A stretch of DNA of 64,000 nucleotides, taken from positions 16,001-80,000 of the forward strand of contig JAMWET010000800.1 of the NCBI GenBank assembly GCA_024036415.1, in the 5' to 3' direction. The translations under genes and the position numbers were made by a program. Position 1 is the first letter of the stretch. Every line of letters begins with the position of its first letter. Below, one piece after another: positions 23,026 through 34,659 of the stretch. This DNA is from Prochilodus magdalenae (lineage: Eukaryota; Chordata; Actinopteri; Characiformes; Prochilodontidae). The notes beneath the pieces are model-generated. The model did not search any database and was not told where the DNA came from. It was given only the letters and a program-made list of their open reading frames with translations.

Positions 23026-24915
23026 ACTACTAATCGTTCAGTCTCGACTATTAATTTTCAGTATCTACTATTGATGTTCAGTATCTACTATTGATCGATC
23101 AGTATCTACTACTGATTGTCCAGTATCTACTATTGATTGTCCAGTGTCTACTATTAATGTTCAGTATCTACTACTGATTGTTCAGTATCTACTATTGATT
23201 GTCCAGTGTCTACTATTGATTGTCCAGTGTCTACTATTGATGTTCAGTATCTACTATTAATGTTCAGTATCTACTACTGATTGTCCAGTGTCTACTATTG
23301 ATTGTCCAGTGTCTACTATTAATGTTCAGTATCTACTACTGATTGTTCAGTATCTACTATTGATTGTCCAGTGTCTACTATTGATTGTCCAGTGTCTACT
23401 ATTGATTGTTCAGTATCTACTATTAATGTTCAGTATCTACTATTGATTGTTTAGTATCTACTATTGATCGTTCAATATCTACTATTAATGTTCAGTATCT
23501 ACTATTAATGTTCAGTATCTACTATTGATCGTTCAATATCTACTATTAATGTTCAGTATGTACTATTGATTATTCCATATCTACCGTTGATTGTTCAGTA
23601 ACTATTACTGATGTTCAGTACCTACTATTGATTAATTAGTGTCTACTATTGATTGTTCAGTACATTTTATTGATTATTCAATATCTACTATTGATTCTAT
23701 TGTACTTACTATTGATTGTTCAGTACCTACTATTGATTATTCAGTATCTACTATTAATTTTTATTATCTACTATTTGATGTTCAATATCTACTGTTGATT
23801 GTTCAGTACCTACTGTTAATCGTTCAGTACCTACTGTTGATTATTCCATATCTACTGTTGATTGTTCAGTACCTACGATTAATAATTCAGTATTTACTAA
23901 TGATTACTTAGTACCCACTATTGATTGTTCAGTACCTACTTTGGATTATTCAGTATCTACTATTAATATTCAGTATCTACTATTGATCGTTCAATACCTA
24001 CTATTAATGTTCAGAGTCTACTATTCAATCAATCAATCAATGTTTATATATAAAAAGAATATATATAAAAGAAAAGAAAAAATAGTTAATGTACAGACAT
24101 CTGAGGGTGGGGGTACTATTCATGTTCAGTACCTAAAATTGGTTAATTAGTATTTACTATTGATTATTCATTACCTTTTATTGATTATTCAGTATCTACT
24201 ATTGATTGTATAGTACCTACTATTGATTATTCAGTACCTACTATTGATGTTCAGCATCTACTATAGATTATTCCATATCTACTTTTGATTGGTCAGTATC
24301 TATTACTGATGCTCAGTACCTACTATTGATTAATTAGTATCTACTATGGATTATTCAGTACCTACTTTTGATTATTCAGTACCTACGACTGATCATTCAG
24401 TACCTACGACTGATTGTTCAGTACCTACTTTTGATTATTCAGTACCTACTATTAATGTTTATTATCTACTATTTGATATTCAGTATCTACTGTTGATTGT
24501 TTATACCTATTGTTGATCGTTCAGTATCTACTATTGATTATTCTATATCTGCTGTTGATGGTTCAGTAACTACTATTGATGTTCAGTATCTATGATTGAT
24601 AATTCAGTATCTACTATTGATTAATTAGTACCTACTATTGATTGGTTAATACCTACTGTTGATCATTCAGTATCTACTATTAATGTTCAGTACCTACTAT
24701 TGATTGTATAGTACCTACTATAGATTATTCCATATCTACTGTTGATTGGTCAGTATCTATTACTGATGCTCAGTACCTACTATTGATTAATTAGTATCTA
24801 CTATGGATTATTCAGTACCTACGACTGATTGTTCAGTACCTACTTTTGATTATTCAGTACCTACTATTAATGTTTATTATCTACTATTTGATGTTCAGTA
24901 TCTACTATTGATTGT
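23026..24915 (+). repeat. 1.9-kb array of a 21-bp unit (TTCAGTATCTACTATTGATT type)
   Basis: Around 90 diverged units. The period is measured at 23162, 23183 and 23204. Variants include CAGTGTCTACTATTGATTGT, TTCAGTACCTACTATTGAT and 20-bp units with TTAATGTTCAGT. A poly-A-rich interruption lies at about 24025-24110. Plus-strand frames give STIDYSV-like heptads. It is the same family, in opposite orientation, as the array at 29340-30610. Confidence 0.95.
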
Positions 24916-25599
24916 TTCCACCATACTGTTCAAACCAGTTTCAACAAGCTCTCAGTAGAAACGGCTCGAAGCTGGTATAAGCATGCAGGTCCATAACAGA
25001 TGCAGTCATAATGTCTGTCTTCATTTTCATTTCACTCTTGATCCTTAGATCCAGTTCTGGCTGAGTAAACTCAGCTGATGATGGATTCTCCTCCAGCAGA
25101 GGATTAGACCAATCAGAGAGGCTGCCTGACTCAGGTAAACAGAGCACAGGAATATTGGTTTAGAAGTTTTATAGCACATACCAAAAACTTTCTCAAACAT
25201 TTACCTTCATCTTAAACATGAGCTACAACGTCAACAACAACAAGAGCAACCTGGAATGTTACTCAATCAGTAAATGGTTAACAGAGCTGGAATTACAGAA
25301 GGACTGCTAGTACTGTCTAGCTCTATAGATTTAGTGTATGTGAAGACTTTGGAATGATCTAGGGTTCTGCATTCATTGGTCATAAACTGTCATGATTGGT
25401 CACAGGTAGCACACTGTGCAATGCTAACAATGCTAGTGCTAATGCAACATAAACCATTGTAGTTCTCATGTTGTAGCCTCGTATGTCTTTACTGTGCACA
25501 TCCATTAGCATTCTCATTGCGTTTGGAAACAGCAAGTGAGCCCATGGATTTAATTGATTTGGCAGTAACTGCTTCCAGCAAGTGCCTCGGGTATATTCC
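24916..25599. other. Unassigned sequence
   Basis: No recognised gene or repeat. Short frames only. Confidence 0.4.
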
Positions 25600-25735
25600 G
25601 GTGTCCCGTGGGAACGACTCTCGTGAGATTATTCTGGTATTCTTTTCTGGGTAAAGGTTTTGGCTGTTTTCAAACCGATGTGTAGTAAATTTACTTTGAT
25701 GTTTAGGGTCATTATCACACTGCATTACTCAGCTG
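25600..25735 (-). mobile_element. Tc1-like transposase remnant (second catalytic D region)
   Basis: The minus-strand frame ending at 25725 starts MQCDNDPKHQSKFTTHRF followed by ENSQNLYP. The CDNDPKH motif corresponds to the QQDNDPKHT region around the second aspartate of Tc1-type DDE transposases. Only about 25 residues match, and the rest of the frame is unrelated. A small fossil. Confidence 0.55.
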
Positions 25736-25746
25736 CTGCTAAACAC

Positions 25747-26226
25747 TGTCACACCTCCCGGTTCTCCCTCTGCTCTTGCTCCACCTCCACACTACAACTC
25801 CCAGGAAACACTGGTGTTGGACATCACTGTCACACACCCCACAACTACCAATCAGGAATCAGTCTACAGGTCACTCGCCCCTGAGTACTAATGACTCACC
25901 TGTTGTCAATCTGCCGTGTGCATATATACCTGTTGGCCTGAGACAGCACCATGCATGGTATTCCCGGATTTCTGTTTGCATACTGAGCGTTTTTCCTTGT
26001 TGGCTGGTTTTCCCATGTTTGACCTTTTTCTGTTTTTTGACCTCCCGGTTTGAATGTTTGGGCTGGTTGCTCGCCTGGTTTTGACCCTAGCCTCTCTTCC
26101 CCATGTTCCCGAGTGTTGGTTCTCACAGTTTTGAACAGGTCTGTTTTTTCCAGATTGTCCTTTTGTAAATAAACCCTGAACCCATTTTGACATCCCTAAG
26201 TGTCTGGATCGTTTGCCCAGCATTAC
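25747..26226 (+). mobile_element. LTR-like segment (probable Gypsy solo LTR)
   Basis: Starts TGTCACACCTCCCGGTTCTC and has a possible TATA-like CATATATACCTG near 25920. A T-rich R/U5-type part follows with GTAAATAAACCCTGAACCC (AATAAA polyadenylation signal), and it ends near GCCCAGCATTACA. TG and CA termini and this internal order fit an LTR. I could not find a matching 5-bp duplication, so either the right edge is wrong or the element is truncated. Confidence 0.5.
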
Positions 26227-26419
26227 AAGCAGTGGTGTTTGGCCCCAAAAATTCACAGTGGACCCCTCCAACCAGTGTCCATCACCAATATGTTGTAAGT
26301 CATTTTTTTTTTATTAATTTTTATTCAATATTAGGAAAACTTCAGGCGTGCAGCAATGCTTATTGGACAACAGAAATGTAATCCCTCGGTCAGCACCAAC
26401 AGCTGGGAGTGGATTGGGC

Positions 26420-26835
26420 ATGTACTGAACAAGTTTCTGGATGTAGCCACATCAGTGTCCAGACACTCCTACATCAAAGAACTGGTCAGTTGATTCCAGA
26501 TTTGGTGGATGCCTACCCTGGCACAATTCCGAGGAGAATTCCCTGTAGACTGGGATTGTATCCACTGCTGGTAGACCCGTATGACCGTACGCTTCCACAC
26601 ACCTGCAGATTCAGCTACTTCCTTCACACTATGGTCTTTGGCCACGCCCACATGCAGTCCCTCCTTTTAGCCAATCATTAACATCTGCTCTGGAGCCATT
26701 TTCCACACATGGAACGAGACATTCCCTGCACTGTAGCACCTCTTCCCAATCTATGGATCCCGTTACTCACACCCCCAAGATACGTATAGCCCCATCATCC
26801 TCGTGCAGCGCCATCTGCAGGAGTCTGAAGTTACT
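26420..26835 (-). mobile_element. Tc1/mariner-like fragment, clade E2, copy 2
   Basis: The longest of three E2 copies. The minus-strand frame 26651-26469 reads GVAKDHSVKEVAESAGVWKR then TVIRVYQQW, a helix-turn-helix-like segment, followed by RNCARVGIHQIWNQL. Upstream on the same strand are GGCTATACGTATCTTGGGGG and TGGAAAATGGCTCCAGAGCA, also present in copy 3. No catalytic motifs are seen. Confidence 0.6.
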
Positions 26836-27144
26836 ACCACCTTAAACACATTTTGTCAGTGGGGCCTATGAAGCGAGGAGAAAGTCCAGGATGTCTTTTT
26901 ACTGATCTTTTAATTTAGTGAAGGAACATACACCTCCCTTTTAGCCACAACTACCGCAACCGAGCGCTCACTATAGCACATCAGTCTTTTGCTCTGGAGG
27001 AATTTCAGGACACTCTTCTGAGCAGAACTTTAAGAATAGCATGCAGTCTTTTGAGCACGAAGTGGCTATTTAAGGTCATGGCAACTCAATGGGGGCCACT
27101 ACAAAACGGGAATTTGGTTTCTTTTAGCTATTCCGAGGCAGACT
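26836..27144. other. Unassigned sequence between transposon remnants
   Basis: No feature recognised. Lies between two minus-strand Tc1-like remnants and may be more of either. Confidence 0.35.
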
Positions 27145-27400
27145 TATTCTTGTACTTTGTCTGGGCTCTTTTGTGACTTCCTTGATGTGCTGTCACTGTG
27201 TGCTTTGGAGGAATTTGGGTAGGTCTGCCACTTCTGGGAAGATTTACCACTGTTCCAATTGTTCTGTATTGGGAGATAATAGCTATCGCAGTGGGTCGCT
27301 GGAGTGCACAAGTACTGAATAATGTATTGGAATAACTTTCTCTCTCATATCTTCCTGAATTTCCTTCGCTTATTTCAGAATGATCACATTGTAAAGATAT
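27145..27400 (-). mobile_element. Tc1-like transposase N-terminal fragment
   Basis: The minus-strand translation from about 27390 reads GNSGRYERESYSNTLFSTC, LQRPTAIAIISQYR, then TIGTVVNLPRSGRPTQIPP. The TVVNLPRSGRPT motif is the hallmark linker after the first helix-turn-helix in one common fish Tc1 clade. Downstream catalytic parts are missing. It belongs to a clade different from E2 and from the deleted A-D family. Confidence 0.75.
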
Positions 27401-27589
27401 ATATATATATATGTTTGAAGTGAATGCTTTGCTTACTAGTGCAGGATCCAGTGTAGCTTAATAGTTACTTAGCTACACTGGATCCTGGTGCTAGGTGCCT
27501 ACATGCTAGCAGGTGATTTCCCTCATATACTGACATACCAAAAGCCATGGGATATTAATATGTACATTGATTATGATATGGTGTTACCT
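27401..27589. other. Short (AT)n and an imperfect inverted repeat
   Basis: A short AT tract sits at about 27399-27412. GATCCAGTGTAGCT at 27447 is followed by AGCTACACTGGATC at 27470, a near-perfect inverted repeat with a short loop that could form a cruciform. Its role is unknown. Confidence 0.5.
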
Positions 27590-28020
27590 CAGGGGACGGC
27601 TTGGGAACACCCACACCTGTATAAATTGTGAAGTGTTGTCTTGTGAGTCAGGTTTAACATTGGCCAGTGTGCTCATGACGAGGAGACATTCATTATTGGT
27701 GTTTGAATGAGGCATGATAGTGGAATGCCTCGACTGGGCTCATGGCGGGTGAACGTGCAGGCCACACCGTTCCCCAGAACTCTCCAGAATGCTCCTCACA
27801 CCATTTCTTGTATGGCACAGTGCATTATCCTGCAATATTTATGAAGCCAAGCCTTTTAAGAAGCCAACGCCATGTTTTGGCCATTTCATCAGATTTCAAC
27901 CTCCCATCGTATACAAAATGCAAAATCCTTGTACATGCTGTAGGGTGGACCCTTAGCATGACACATATACCATGCACTGGTCAATGATGGTCCATCAAAA
28001 CTAGGCTTACCACAATGGGA
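27590..28020. mobile_element. Possible decayed Tc1-like remains
   Basis: GTGCTCATGACGAGGAGACA, GTTTGAATGAGGCATGATAG and GGCACAGTGCATTATCCTGC each resemble stretches I know from fish Tc1-type elements. Their order and orientation do not form one element. Weak and possibly composite. Confidence 0.3.
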
Positions 28021-28499
28021 GTATTATTGATGGCTAAGCCTTCATGTTAGCGTTAAACTGTCTACAGCACAGCAACGGCAGCAGTGATTTACTGGATGCT
28101 GTAAAAGTGACAGGCTGCGTGAGTATGTTATATAAGCACTGTGTTTTATTATATACCCTGACTCTTCAGGACCATGTGCTCTTTATGAGGCCAATAACTG
28201 AAGTCTATGATCAATAAATCAGATGGATTTTTCTAGACTAAAAGCTCTGACCTGGAGGAATGCAGATCTTCGTGTTTAGGTAAGCAGCTGATTTCGAGTG
28301 TTCTCTTCACCGTAGTGCTCAGTATGGTGTATTAGACCACCTGGGGTCAGTGTTGGTGTTAGAGGTCATGCAGTAGGGCGATAAGCAGGCTTGGACAGAC
28401 TGGAGGACATGGAGTGAGTGGTATAGAGCTGATCATGGCTGAATTTCAATCTCTCTCTAAAACCTAGTAGCTATTTTAAGATCTGCTGTAGGAAGTGAA
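28021..28499. other. Unassigned sequence
   Basis: Nothing recognised. Confidence 0.4.
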
Positions 28500-29150
28500 C
28501 TTCAGTACATTTACATTTAAGGCATTTAGCAGACACTCTTATCCAGAGCAACTTATATATTAATATTCCAGCTAGTACAGGAAGTTTAGAGCCTAAAACT
28601 CACCATGAGCTCAGACACTGCCCGTACAGGGGGCCAGTTTATTAATCTCTAGGTACCAGAGATTAATAAACAGACATATAAAGCAAATAGAGCATTACCT
28701 GGCAACCCCAGCCCAGTGCTCATTCCTATGAAAAGGTTGTTATAAGGTCAACACAATACGCACAACTTATATCTCTCTTAGCGCTCACTCACTTAAGTGC
28801 ATTACGAAGAGACCGCGAGAGACTCCGCTGTTCTGACGCCCAGTGGGAGTTTATTCCACCATCTGGGAGCCAGGAGAGAGAAGAGTCTGGACGCTTGTCT
28901 CCCATGAGTCCTCAGGGATGGCGGTTCGAGTCGAGCTGTACTTGAAGCTCAAAGGGCTCAAGGTACAGATCGACTCTTCACCATTGCCATAAGGAGGGAG
29001 GCACTGGTCCATTCCCGGCTTTGTAGGCCTCCGAATTTAAAATCTGATGTGGGCAGCAGCAGTCCAGAGACTGGACCAGCAGCTGGGCGGCCTCCTGAGA
29101 GAGGAAGGGTCGTATCCTGCGGATGGTGTAGAGGAGGAATTTGCATGACC
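28500..29150 (-). mobile_element. LINE 3' part (L2-like), 5'-truncated
   Basis: On the minus strand it reads LYTIRRIRPFLSQEAAQLLV then QSL, a conserved stretch after the reverse-transcriptase core. Further on are SSLSWLPDGGINSHW and RSLSRSLRNALK, corresponding to the usual LLAPRWWNELPLGVRTAESL region with frameshifts. The 3' end has AAGTTGCTCTGGATAAGAGT and GTCTGCTAAATGCC, the classic L2-type terminus. Several indels and an internal deletion make it non-functional. Distinct from the LINE end at 4.4 kb. Confidence 0.8.
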
Positions 29151-29339
29151 AAATATACAGGGGTAATTCCTAGGATATTATCCATGGGGAATACAAACTA
29201 AGACTAGACTTGGAATATGCAGAGATCCCAGCTATCATCAATCACTAGCTGTTTGAACCCTCTAAACTCTGGACAGTATGTATGAAGGGCCATACAGAGT
29301 TCATTTACATAGGTACAGAACATCACATTAATAACAGAT
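29151..29339. other. Unassigned sequence
   Basis: Nothing recognised between the LINE remnant and the 21-bp array. Confidence 0.4.
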
Positions 29340-30610
29340 ACTGAATCATTTATAGTAGACAATTAGTAACTTAAGTAAATTAGTACCTAAAAATAAGTAA
29401 TTACTGAATATAGTAGTCACTAAGAAACCTCTTTGGTGGTAGGTAATTGGTTTCAACCATTGTAGAAATGTAATATGGTACTGAATAATCAAAAGCATGA
29501 ACCGATAATTTATAGTAGATACCAAATAATTCATACTAGTTACTGTATAATTCATAGTGCATGTTGAATAATTTGTAGTGGATACTGAATAATTTATAGT
29601 AGATACTGAATCATTTTGTAGTAGATACTGAATCATTTATAGTGAATACTGAATAATTCATTGTAGATACTAAATAATTCATAGTGGATACTGAATAATT
29701 CATAGTGGATACTAAATAGTTCATAGTAGATACTTAATAATTAATAGTAGATACTGAGTAATTAATAGTAGATACTGAGTAATTCATAGTAGATACTGAA
29801 TAATTCATAGTAGATACTGAACAATTCATAGTGGATACTGAATAATTCATAGTGGATACTAAATAATTCATAGTGGATACTGAATAATTCATAGTGGATA
29901 CTAAATAGTTCATAGTAGATACTTAATAATTAATAGTAGATACTGAGTAATTCATAGTGGATACTGAATAATTTATAGTGGATACTGAATAATTTATAGT
30001 GGATACTGAATAATTCATAGTAGATACTGAATAATTTATAGTGGATACTGAATAATTTATAGTGGATACCGAATAATTCATAGTAGATACTGAATAATTT
30101 ATAGTGGATACTGAATAATTTATAGTGGATACTGAATAATTCATAGTAGATACTGAATAATTTATAGTGGATACTGAATAATTTATAGTGGATACTGAAT
30201 AATTCATAGTAGATACTGAATAATTTATAGTGGATACTGAATAATTTATAGTGGATACTGAATAATTCATAGTAGATACTGAATAATTTATAGTGGATAC
30301 TGAATAATTCATAGTAGATACTGAATAATTTATAGTGGATACTGAATAATTCATAGTAGATACTGAATAATTCATAGTGGATACTGAATAATTTATAGTG
30401 GATACTGAATAATTCATAGTAGATACTGAATAATTCATAGTGGATACTGAATAATTTATAGTGGGTACTGAATAATTCATAATAGATACTGAATAATTCA
30501 TAGTAGATACTGAGTAATTCATAGTAGATACTGAATAATTCATAGTAGATACTGAGTAATTCATAGTGGATACTGAATAATTTATAGTAGATACTACATT
30601 TTTATTACAA
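29340..30610 (-). repeat. 1.27-kb array of a 21-bp unit (reverse of the 23-kb family)
   Basis: The plus-strand core is ATAGTGGATACTGAATAATT. Period 21 is measured at 30002 and 30023. Read on the minus strand the unit is TTCAGTATCCACTATAAATT, directly comparable to TTCAGTATCTACTATTGATT at 23.0-24.9 kb. Units from about 29750 to 30590 are nearly uniform; those before 29640 are diverged. The 251-codon minus-strand frame of the heptad SVSTINY is produced by the array. Confidence 0.95.
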
Positions 30611-31555
30611 TTGCTAATTATAACCAAGAATCCACCATATATATCCGCATATATTGCATTAATCAAAATGTACCCCATAATTAATAATAATTATCTCCTA
30701 ATAATATGTAGAAGTTAAACAGCAACAGCATCAGTAGACATGATCTCCATCCTGGTTTACTCTCGCACCTCTCAAACACAGGAACCTCCTCAAACCCGGG
30801 AGCTGATAGCCAACACTGTCTGCCTCTGTTCCTCATTTCCAACCTGCCGTATGCATGGCTTTCCTAAACGCTTGGTAATTAGCCCATTAGCTGCTTGCTA
30901 ATGAGTTGCTAATAGTCTTATAGATGTTTATTCACACAGACATAATCGGTGCTAAAGATTTTAAGCCACAGTGCGGAGCTTTAAATACTAATTTCAGGAG
31001 ATTTAAGCTTGCGCTGCTGAGTTTAGGCACCTCCACCGCCGATGCCTTCGCCTCAGTTAAACTCGCCGGCAAAACTATGAAGGAGAATTGGAAATATAAT
31101 ACACACTCAAATACGATCCTGCGCCGCGTGCGCCAAGGCTAAATCCTTTTGTGTAAAGTCTGATAAAGTATCTGCCAGCTGTCTACCTATTTCCATCACA
31201 ATTCCCTCCCTTTATCCGCTGCCAGCATTATGTCATTTCAATCAATCCAATGTGACATGTTCCTGCGCGAGGAGGAGCCCGTGGAGCCGCTTATGGAGAA
31301 TGTTCTGGAGCTTACTGTGCCCGATTCCACGAAAGGAGAGCTTTCACACAGACCGTACCGTACACCCTAACACTTCCTCTACAGGGAACACATTCAAATT
31401 TCAGGAGATATTAGTTCATTATTACTGGTGGGAAAATTATAAACTGATTTTTTTCACAGGTCGTTTTTAAGTTCTATTGTTTATCTATGGTGTTAAATTC
31501 AATAACAGTCAATTCATTCATTCTCTGTTGTGAACTGCAAGAGATCCATATCTCA
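30611..31555. other. Unassigned, unique-looking DNA
   Basis: Contains ATTA-rich stretches (TTGGTAATTAGCCCATTAG near 30870) and an AT-rich tail. The frame at 30924-31142 resembles no family I know. Could be non-coding regulatory DNA; not demonstrated. Confidence 0.3.
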
Positions 31556-32440
31556 GACGACTCTGTAAGGGTTCTTTAGTAGCTCCAGAAAGAGTTCTGA
31601 TAGTGTTACAAAGTCAAGCTTGTAAAAGAGAAAGACCCTATTGGTCTATGTAGACATCGTATATATATACATCAGTCTGAGGAACCATTTCACCACTTGC
31701 CATCACAGAACCATTTAGGCAGTGTCTCGTCCTGTTTACCTCTGTTTTCCGGTTACTTGTCACTTCCATGTGCTTTTTGTTTGTTTTGGTTTTTGGCTCC
31801 TCCTGTCTCAGCCCCCTTGTCAATCCTCACCTGTCCTTAGTTTGTAGCTCCGCCCCTTCCCAGGTGGTCCTTGTTAGTCCTTGTTTTATACTCCCTGTGG
31901 TTCCCTTTGTTCTGGTTTGGTGTTTTGTCCTCATGCCTGTTGTTTTTGTAACCCTGGTCCAAGTAATTTCTCACTTTGCACATTCTATTTTCTTTGGTTT
32001 TGTTTTCTCTTATTTGTTCTGTTCATCAAATCCTTGTGCTTACATCCTGCCTCCTCATCGTGACCCCACGTGACAGGCAGGCAAATGCATTTTATTGACT
32101 GTCTGCATAGAACATTTTTATGTGGTGATCTTTGCATGGTGAAACGGTTCTTCAGATTGACGGGGAATGTGTATTGTATGTGGTGTTTAGGTAGAACCTT
32201 TTTGAATGAGTTTTAATGTTTGATGTTGTTTTGATAGTTATGAAGCCAAGCTCGTAATGGATGGATGGATGGATATTTTTTAAGGTTCTATGTAAACACC
32301 ATAAACAACACATTCCCCATCATACTGATGCACCATTGTACAAACTTGCCATCAAGGAACCGTTACGGTATGTAAACGTTTGTTTTGATTTCATTTAGTG
32401 ACTTTAAGAACCTTTTTATGTGGTCAGTATCCGCAGTCAA
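31556..32440. mobile_element. MITE-like inverted-repeat region, interrupted by an LTR
   Basis: The right part is a foldback. GACGGGGAATGTGTATTGTA with GTGGTGTTTAGGTAGAACC (about 32160-32200) is mirrored by GGTTCTATGTAAACACC and AACACATTCCCCATCATAC (about 32283-32325). The pieces GTGAAACGGTTCTTCAGATT and GTCTGAGGAACCATTTCACC are reverse complements across the LTR insertion. No coding capacity. The family, with GGTTCT-type arms, is common in fish, but I cannot name it. Confidence 0.65.
31723..32075 (+). mobile_element. Solo LTR, 353 bp, with 5-bp target-site duplication
   Basis: Starts TGTCTCGTCCTGTTTACC and ends CCCCACGTGACA, so it has TG...CA termini. The bases GGCAG occur immediately before (31718-31722) and immediately after (32076-32080), a perfect 5-bp direct repeat. 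Internally it is T-rich with CTTGTTTTATACTCCC, a TATA-like box near 31880. This is the expected structure after recombination between two LTRs of a retrotransposon. The superfamily is not certain; 5-bp duplications fit Gypsy or Copia. Confidence 0.8.
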
Positions 32441-33850
32441 GCTGCAAAAAGTCAATACACCCCTCAAAAAACAGATTGAGTTCATTTCTTTAACAGAATT
32501 CTACATAAAATACAACAATTTTTGATTATTTGCTGTATTTAACAAACTGGAAAAATGAAACTTAAAATTTAAGACAGTCAACAAAAAAAGGTTTTCAGAG
32601 GTCGCTTTTATGTTTTATTGTTTTGCTAGTGTGTTAAATTTAATGTTACAGACTGTTACAGATGTATTCTACAATAGATTGAGTTCATTTTTGGTCATTG
32701 TAGAAATGTAAAATATATGTACACAAATTTGCACACTCTTTCACACCCAAAGTAAGCTGAGGTACAATTTGTTCCACTGACTGCTTAATCAGAGTCCACC
32801 TGGGGTTAATCCAATGGACTGGACATGATTGGGGATTGCCAACGCCTGCCTATATAAGGTCCAACAGTTGACAGTGCATGTCAGAGCAAACTGCAAGCCA
32901 TGGGTCAAAGGAATTATCCGCAGACCTCAGAACCTCAAGATTGTGCCAATGTATAGCTCTGGAGAAGGCTCCAAAAAATATTTTGCAGCTTTACAGATCC
33001 CCAAAAGCACAGTAGCCACCAACATTTGTATATAGAAAAATTTTGGAACCAACGAGAATCTTCCTAGACATGGCTGCCCCTCCAAACTGTGCACTGGGGG
33101 AAGACCACCGGCCTTAGCCTGGGAAATGAGCAGGAACCTGAGGGTCACCACTCTCACAGAGCTTCTGTGTATCCTTGTGGAGAACCTATTAGAAGATCAA
33201 CCATCCAGGCAGCACTCTACAAATCATGACTTTATGGTACAGTGGCAGTCAATGGAAGGTCACTCCTTAGTACAAGGTACATGACAGCCTGGTTGGACTT
33301 TGTTGAAAGGCACCTAGAGGTCTCTAAGATGATAAAGGAACAAGATGGAACCAAAATTAGAACGTTTTAGTCTGAATACCAAACATCATGTCTAGAGAAA
33401 ACTGCCCATTGTGTGGCCATTATGTGGCTAGTGCCATCACTACAGTGAAGCATGGTGGCGGTAGTATCATAATGTGGGGATGCGCTTCAGCAGTGGGATT
33501 GGGGCGACTAATCCTGATAGAGGGAAAAAATGCATCTGAATACACCAGGATCCTGCTCCAGAGCACTCAGTACCTCAGACTGGGCTGAAGGTTTACCTTC
33601 CAACAGGACAACGACTCGAAGCACACAGACAGGAGAACAAAGGAGTGTCTTTAAAGAAAGTCCCTGAATGTTCTTGAGTGGCCCAGCCAGAGTCCAGCCC
33701 TGAATCCAATTGAACATCTGTGGAAGGAGCTGAATGTGGCTGAGTACCAATGTTCCCCATCCAGCCTAATGGAGCTTGCAAGGATCTGCCAAGAGCAATG
33801 GGCAAGAATGTCTTGAAACAGGTGTGCCAAGTACCTTCTTTCCTAAGTCA
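32440..33850 (+). mobile_element. Decayed full-length Tc1-like transposon
   Basis: The left part has GAATTCTACATAAAATAC and a leader with CTATATAAGGTCCAACAGTT, GACAGTGCATGTCAGAGCAA. Transposase remnants follow: the HTH region after CAAGCCATGGGTCAAAGGAA, TVKHGGGSIIMWG (about 33439), LGRLILIEGK, FQQDNDSKH (second D), then EWPSQSPALNPIEHLW, where the usual D of SPDLNP is A. The first catalytic D (SDET) is lost: GATGGAACCAAAATTAG stands where CTGATGAAACC is found in the 34.9-kb copy. Many stops and frameshifts. Confidence 0.82.
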
Positions 33851-34019
33851 CCTTAAAGCTAAACTCAAATTCCAAAAAAGGAAGGAATGGTGTGGAAGAT
33901 GGTGATAAATCCAGAAAGCAGTGAACTGTAAATCCACATTGACTTGTATTTAAACTAAAGCAGTACAAAAACAAAGTACTCAAAGCTGTGTTGCGTTGAC
34001 CTCAGGTTCAGACAGGAGC
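33851..34019. other. Short unassigned gap
   Basis: AT-rich DNA between transposon pieces; nothing recognised. Confidence 0.4.
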
Positions 34020-34380
34020 AAGTTAAGACCAGGAGTATTGTGAAATCCACCAAAACACATCTTAACCGGGTCATGTAATCATAGCCGTGTATAAAAGAAG
34101 CATCCGGGAAAGGCCCAGTCCAAGGCCACAAAGAAAAGGATGAGTTGAGGCTTGGCACATTGCCAAAGAAAAACATGCTGGTGAATAATCATTAAAAAAA
34201 AAAAAAAAACATTTTAAAACAGCATTCTTCAACGAGAGATTGCCAGGACCGCTGGTATTTCACCCTCTACAGTACATATCACCAGGAGATTCAGGAGATT
34301 TGATTTCATGCTACTGTGATGGATATCACCACATGGGCTCTGGAATACTTGACCAATACATACTAATGGTCACTGGGTCC
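34020..34380 (+). mobile_element. 5' fragment of another Tc1-like element
   Basis: Contains CACCAAAACACATCTTAACC, CATGTAATCATAGCCGTGTA, GAATAATCATTAAAAAAA, then TTTCACCCTCTACAGTACAT and GATATCACCACATGGGCTCT. I recognise this order as the 5' leader and N-terminal coding part of a fish Tc1-type element clade different from the neighbours on both sides. An A tract (about 34193-34210) has expanded within it. No catalytic region is present. Confidence 0.6.
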
Positions 34381-34659
34381 ACTGAAAGCAAGACATTACT
34401 ATGCATCTATATTAATTGGAAGCACTGGAATGTAATAATAATAAAAAATACAAAAACCACATTTGTTTTTTAATGTCAGAACATTTAAAAGTAATAATTG
34501 TAGTTGTATTGATAATACAAAACAACCAAAAAGCAATAATATTAATAATATTAAAAATGTATATTAATATAAAAAAATCTGTATGATATCGTTTATATAT
34601 GACAACAAATGTTATGTCACCATTTTTCACATGTATATTTTCTTCTGCTGTAGAGTTAT
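34381..34659. other. AT-rich unassigned sequence
   Basis: Strongly AT-rich with ATTAATATT and ATAATAATA runs; no element recognised. Confidence 0.4.

Noticed and set aside
28930..28945. A second Pol III B-box-like site (GGTTCGAGTCGAGC)
   Set aside because: It lies inside LINE ORF2-derived sequence and lacks an A box at the right distance.
29923..30678. 251-codon SVSTINY frame on the minus strand
   Set aside because: Exact product of a 21-bp satellite without stops in that frame.
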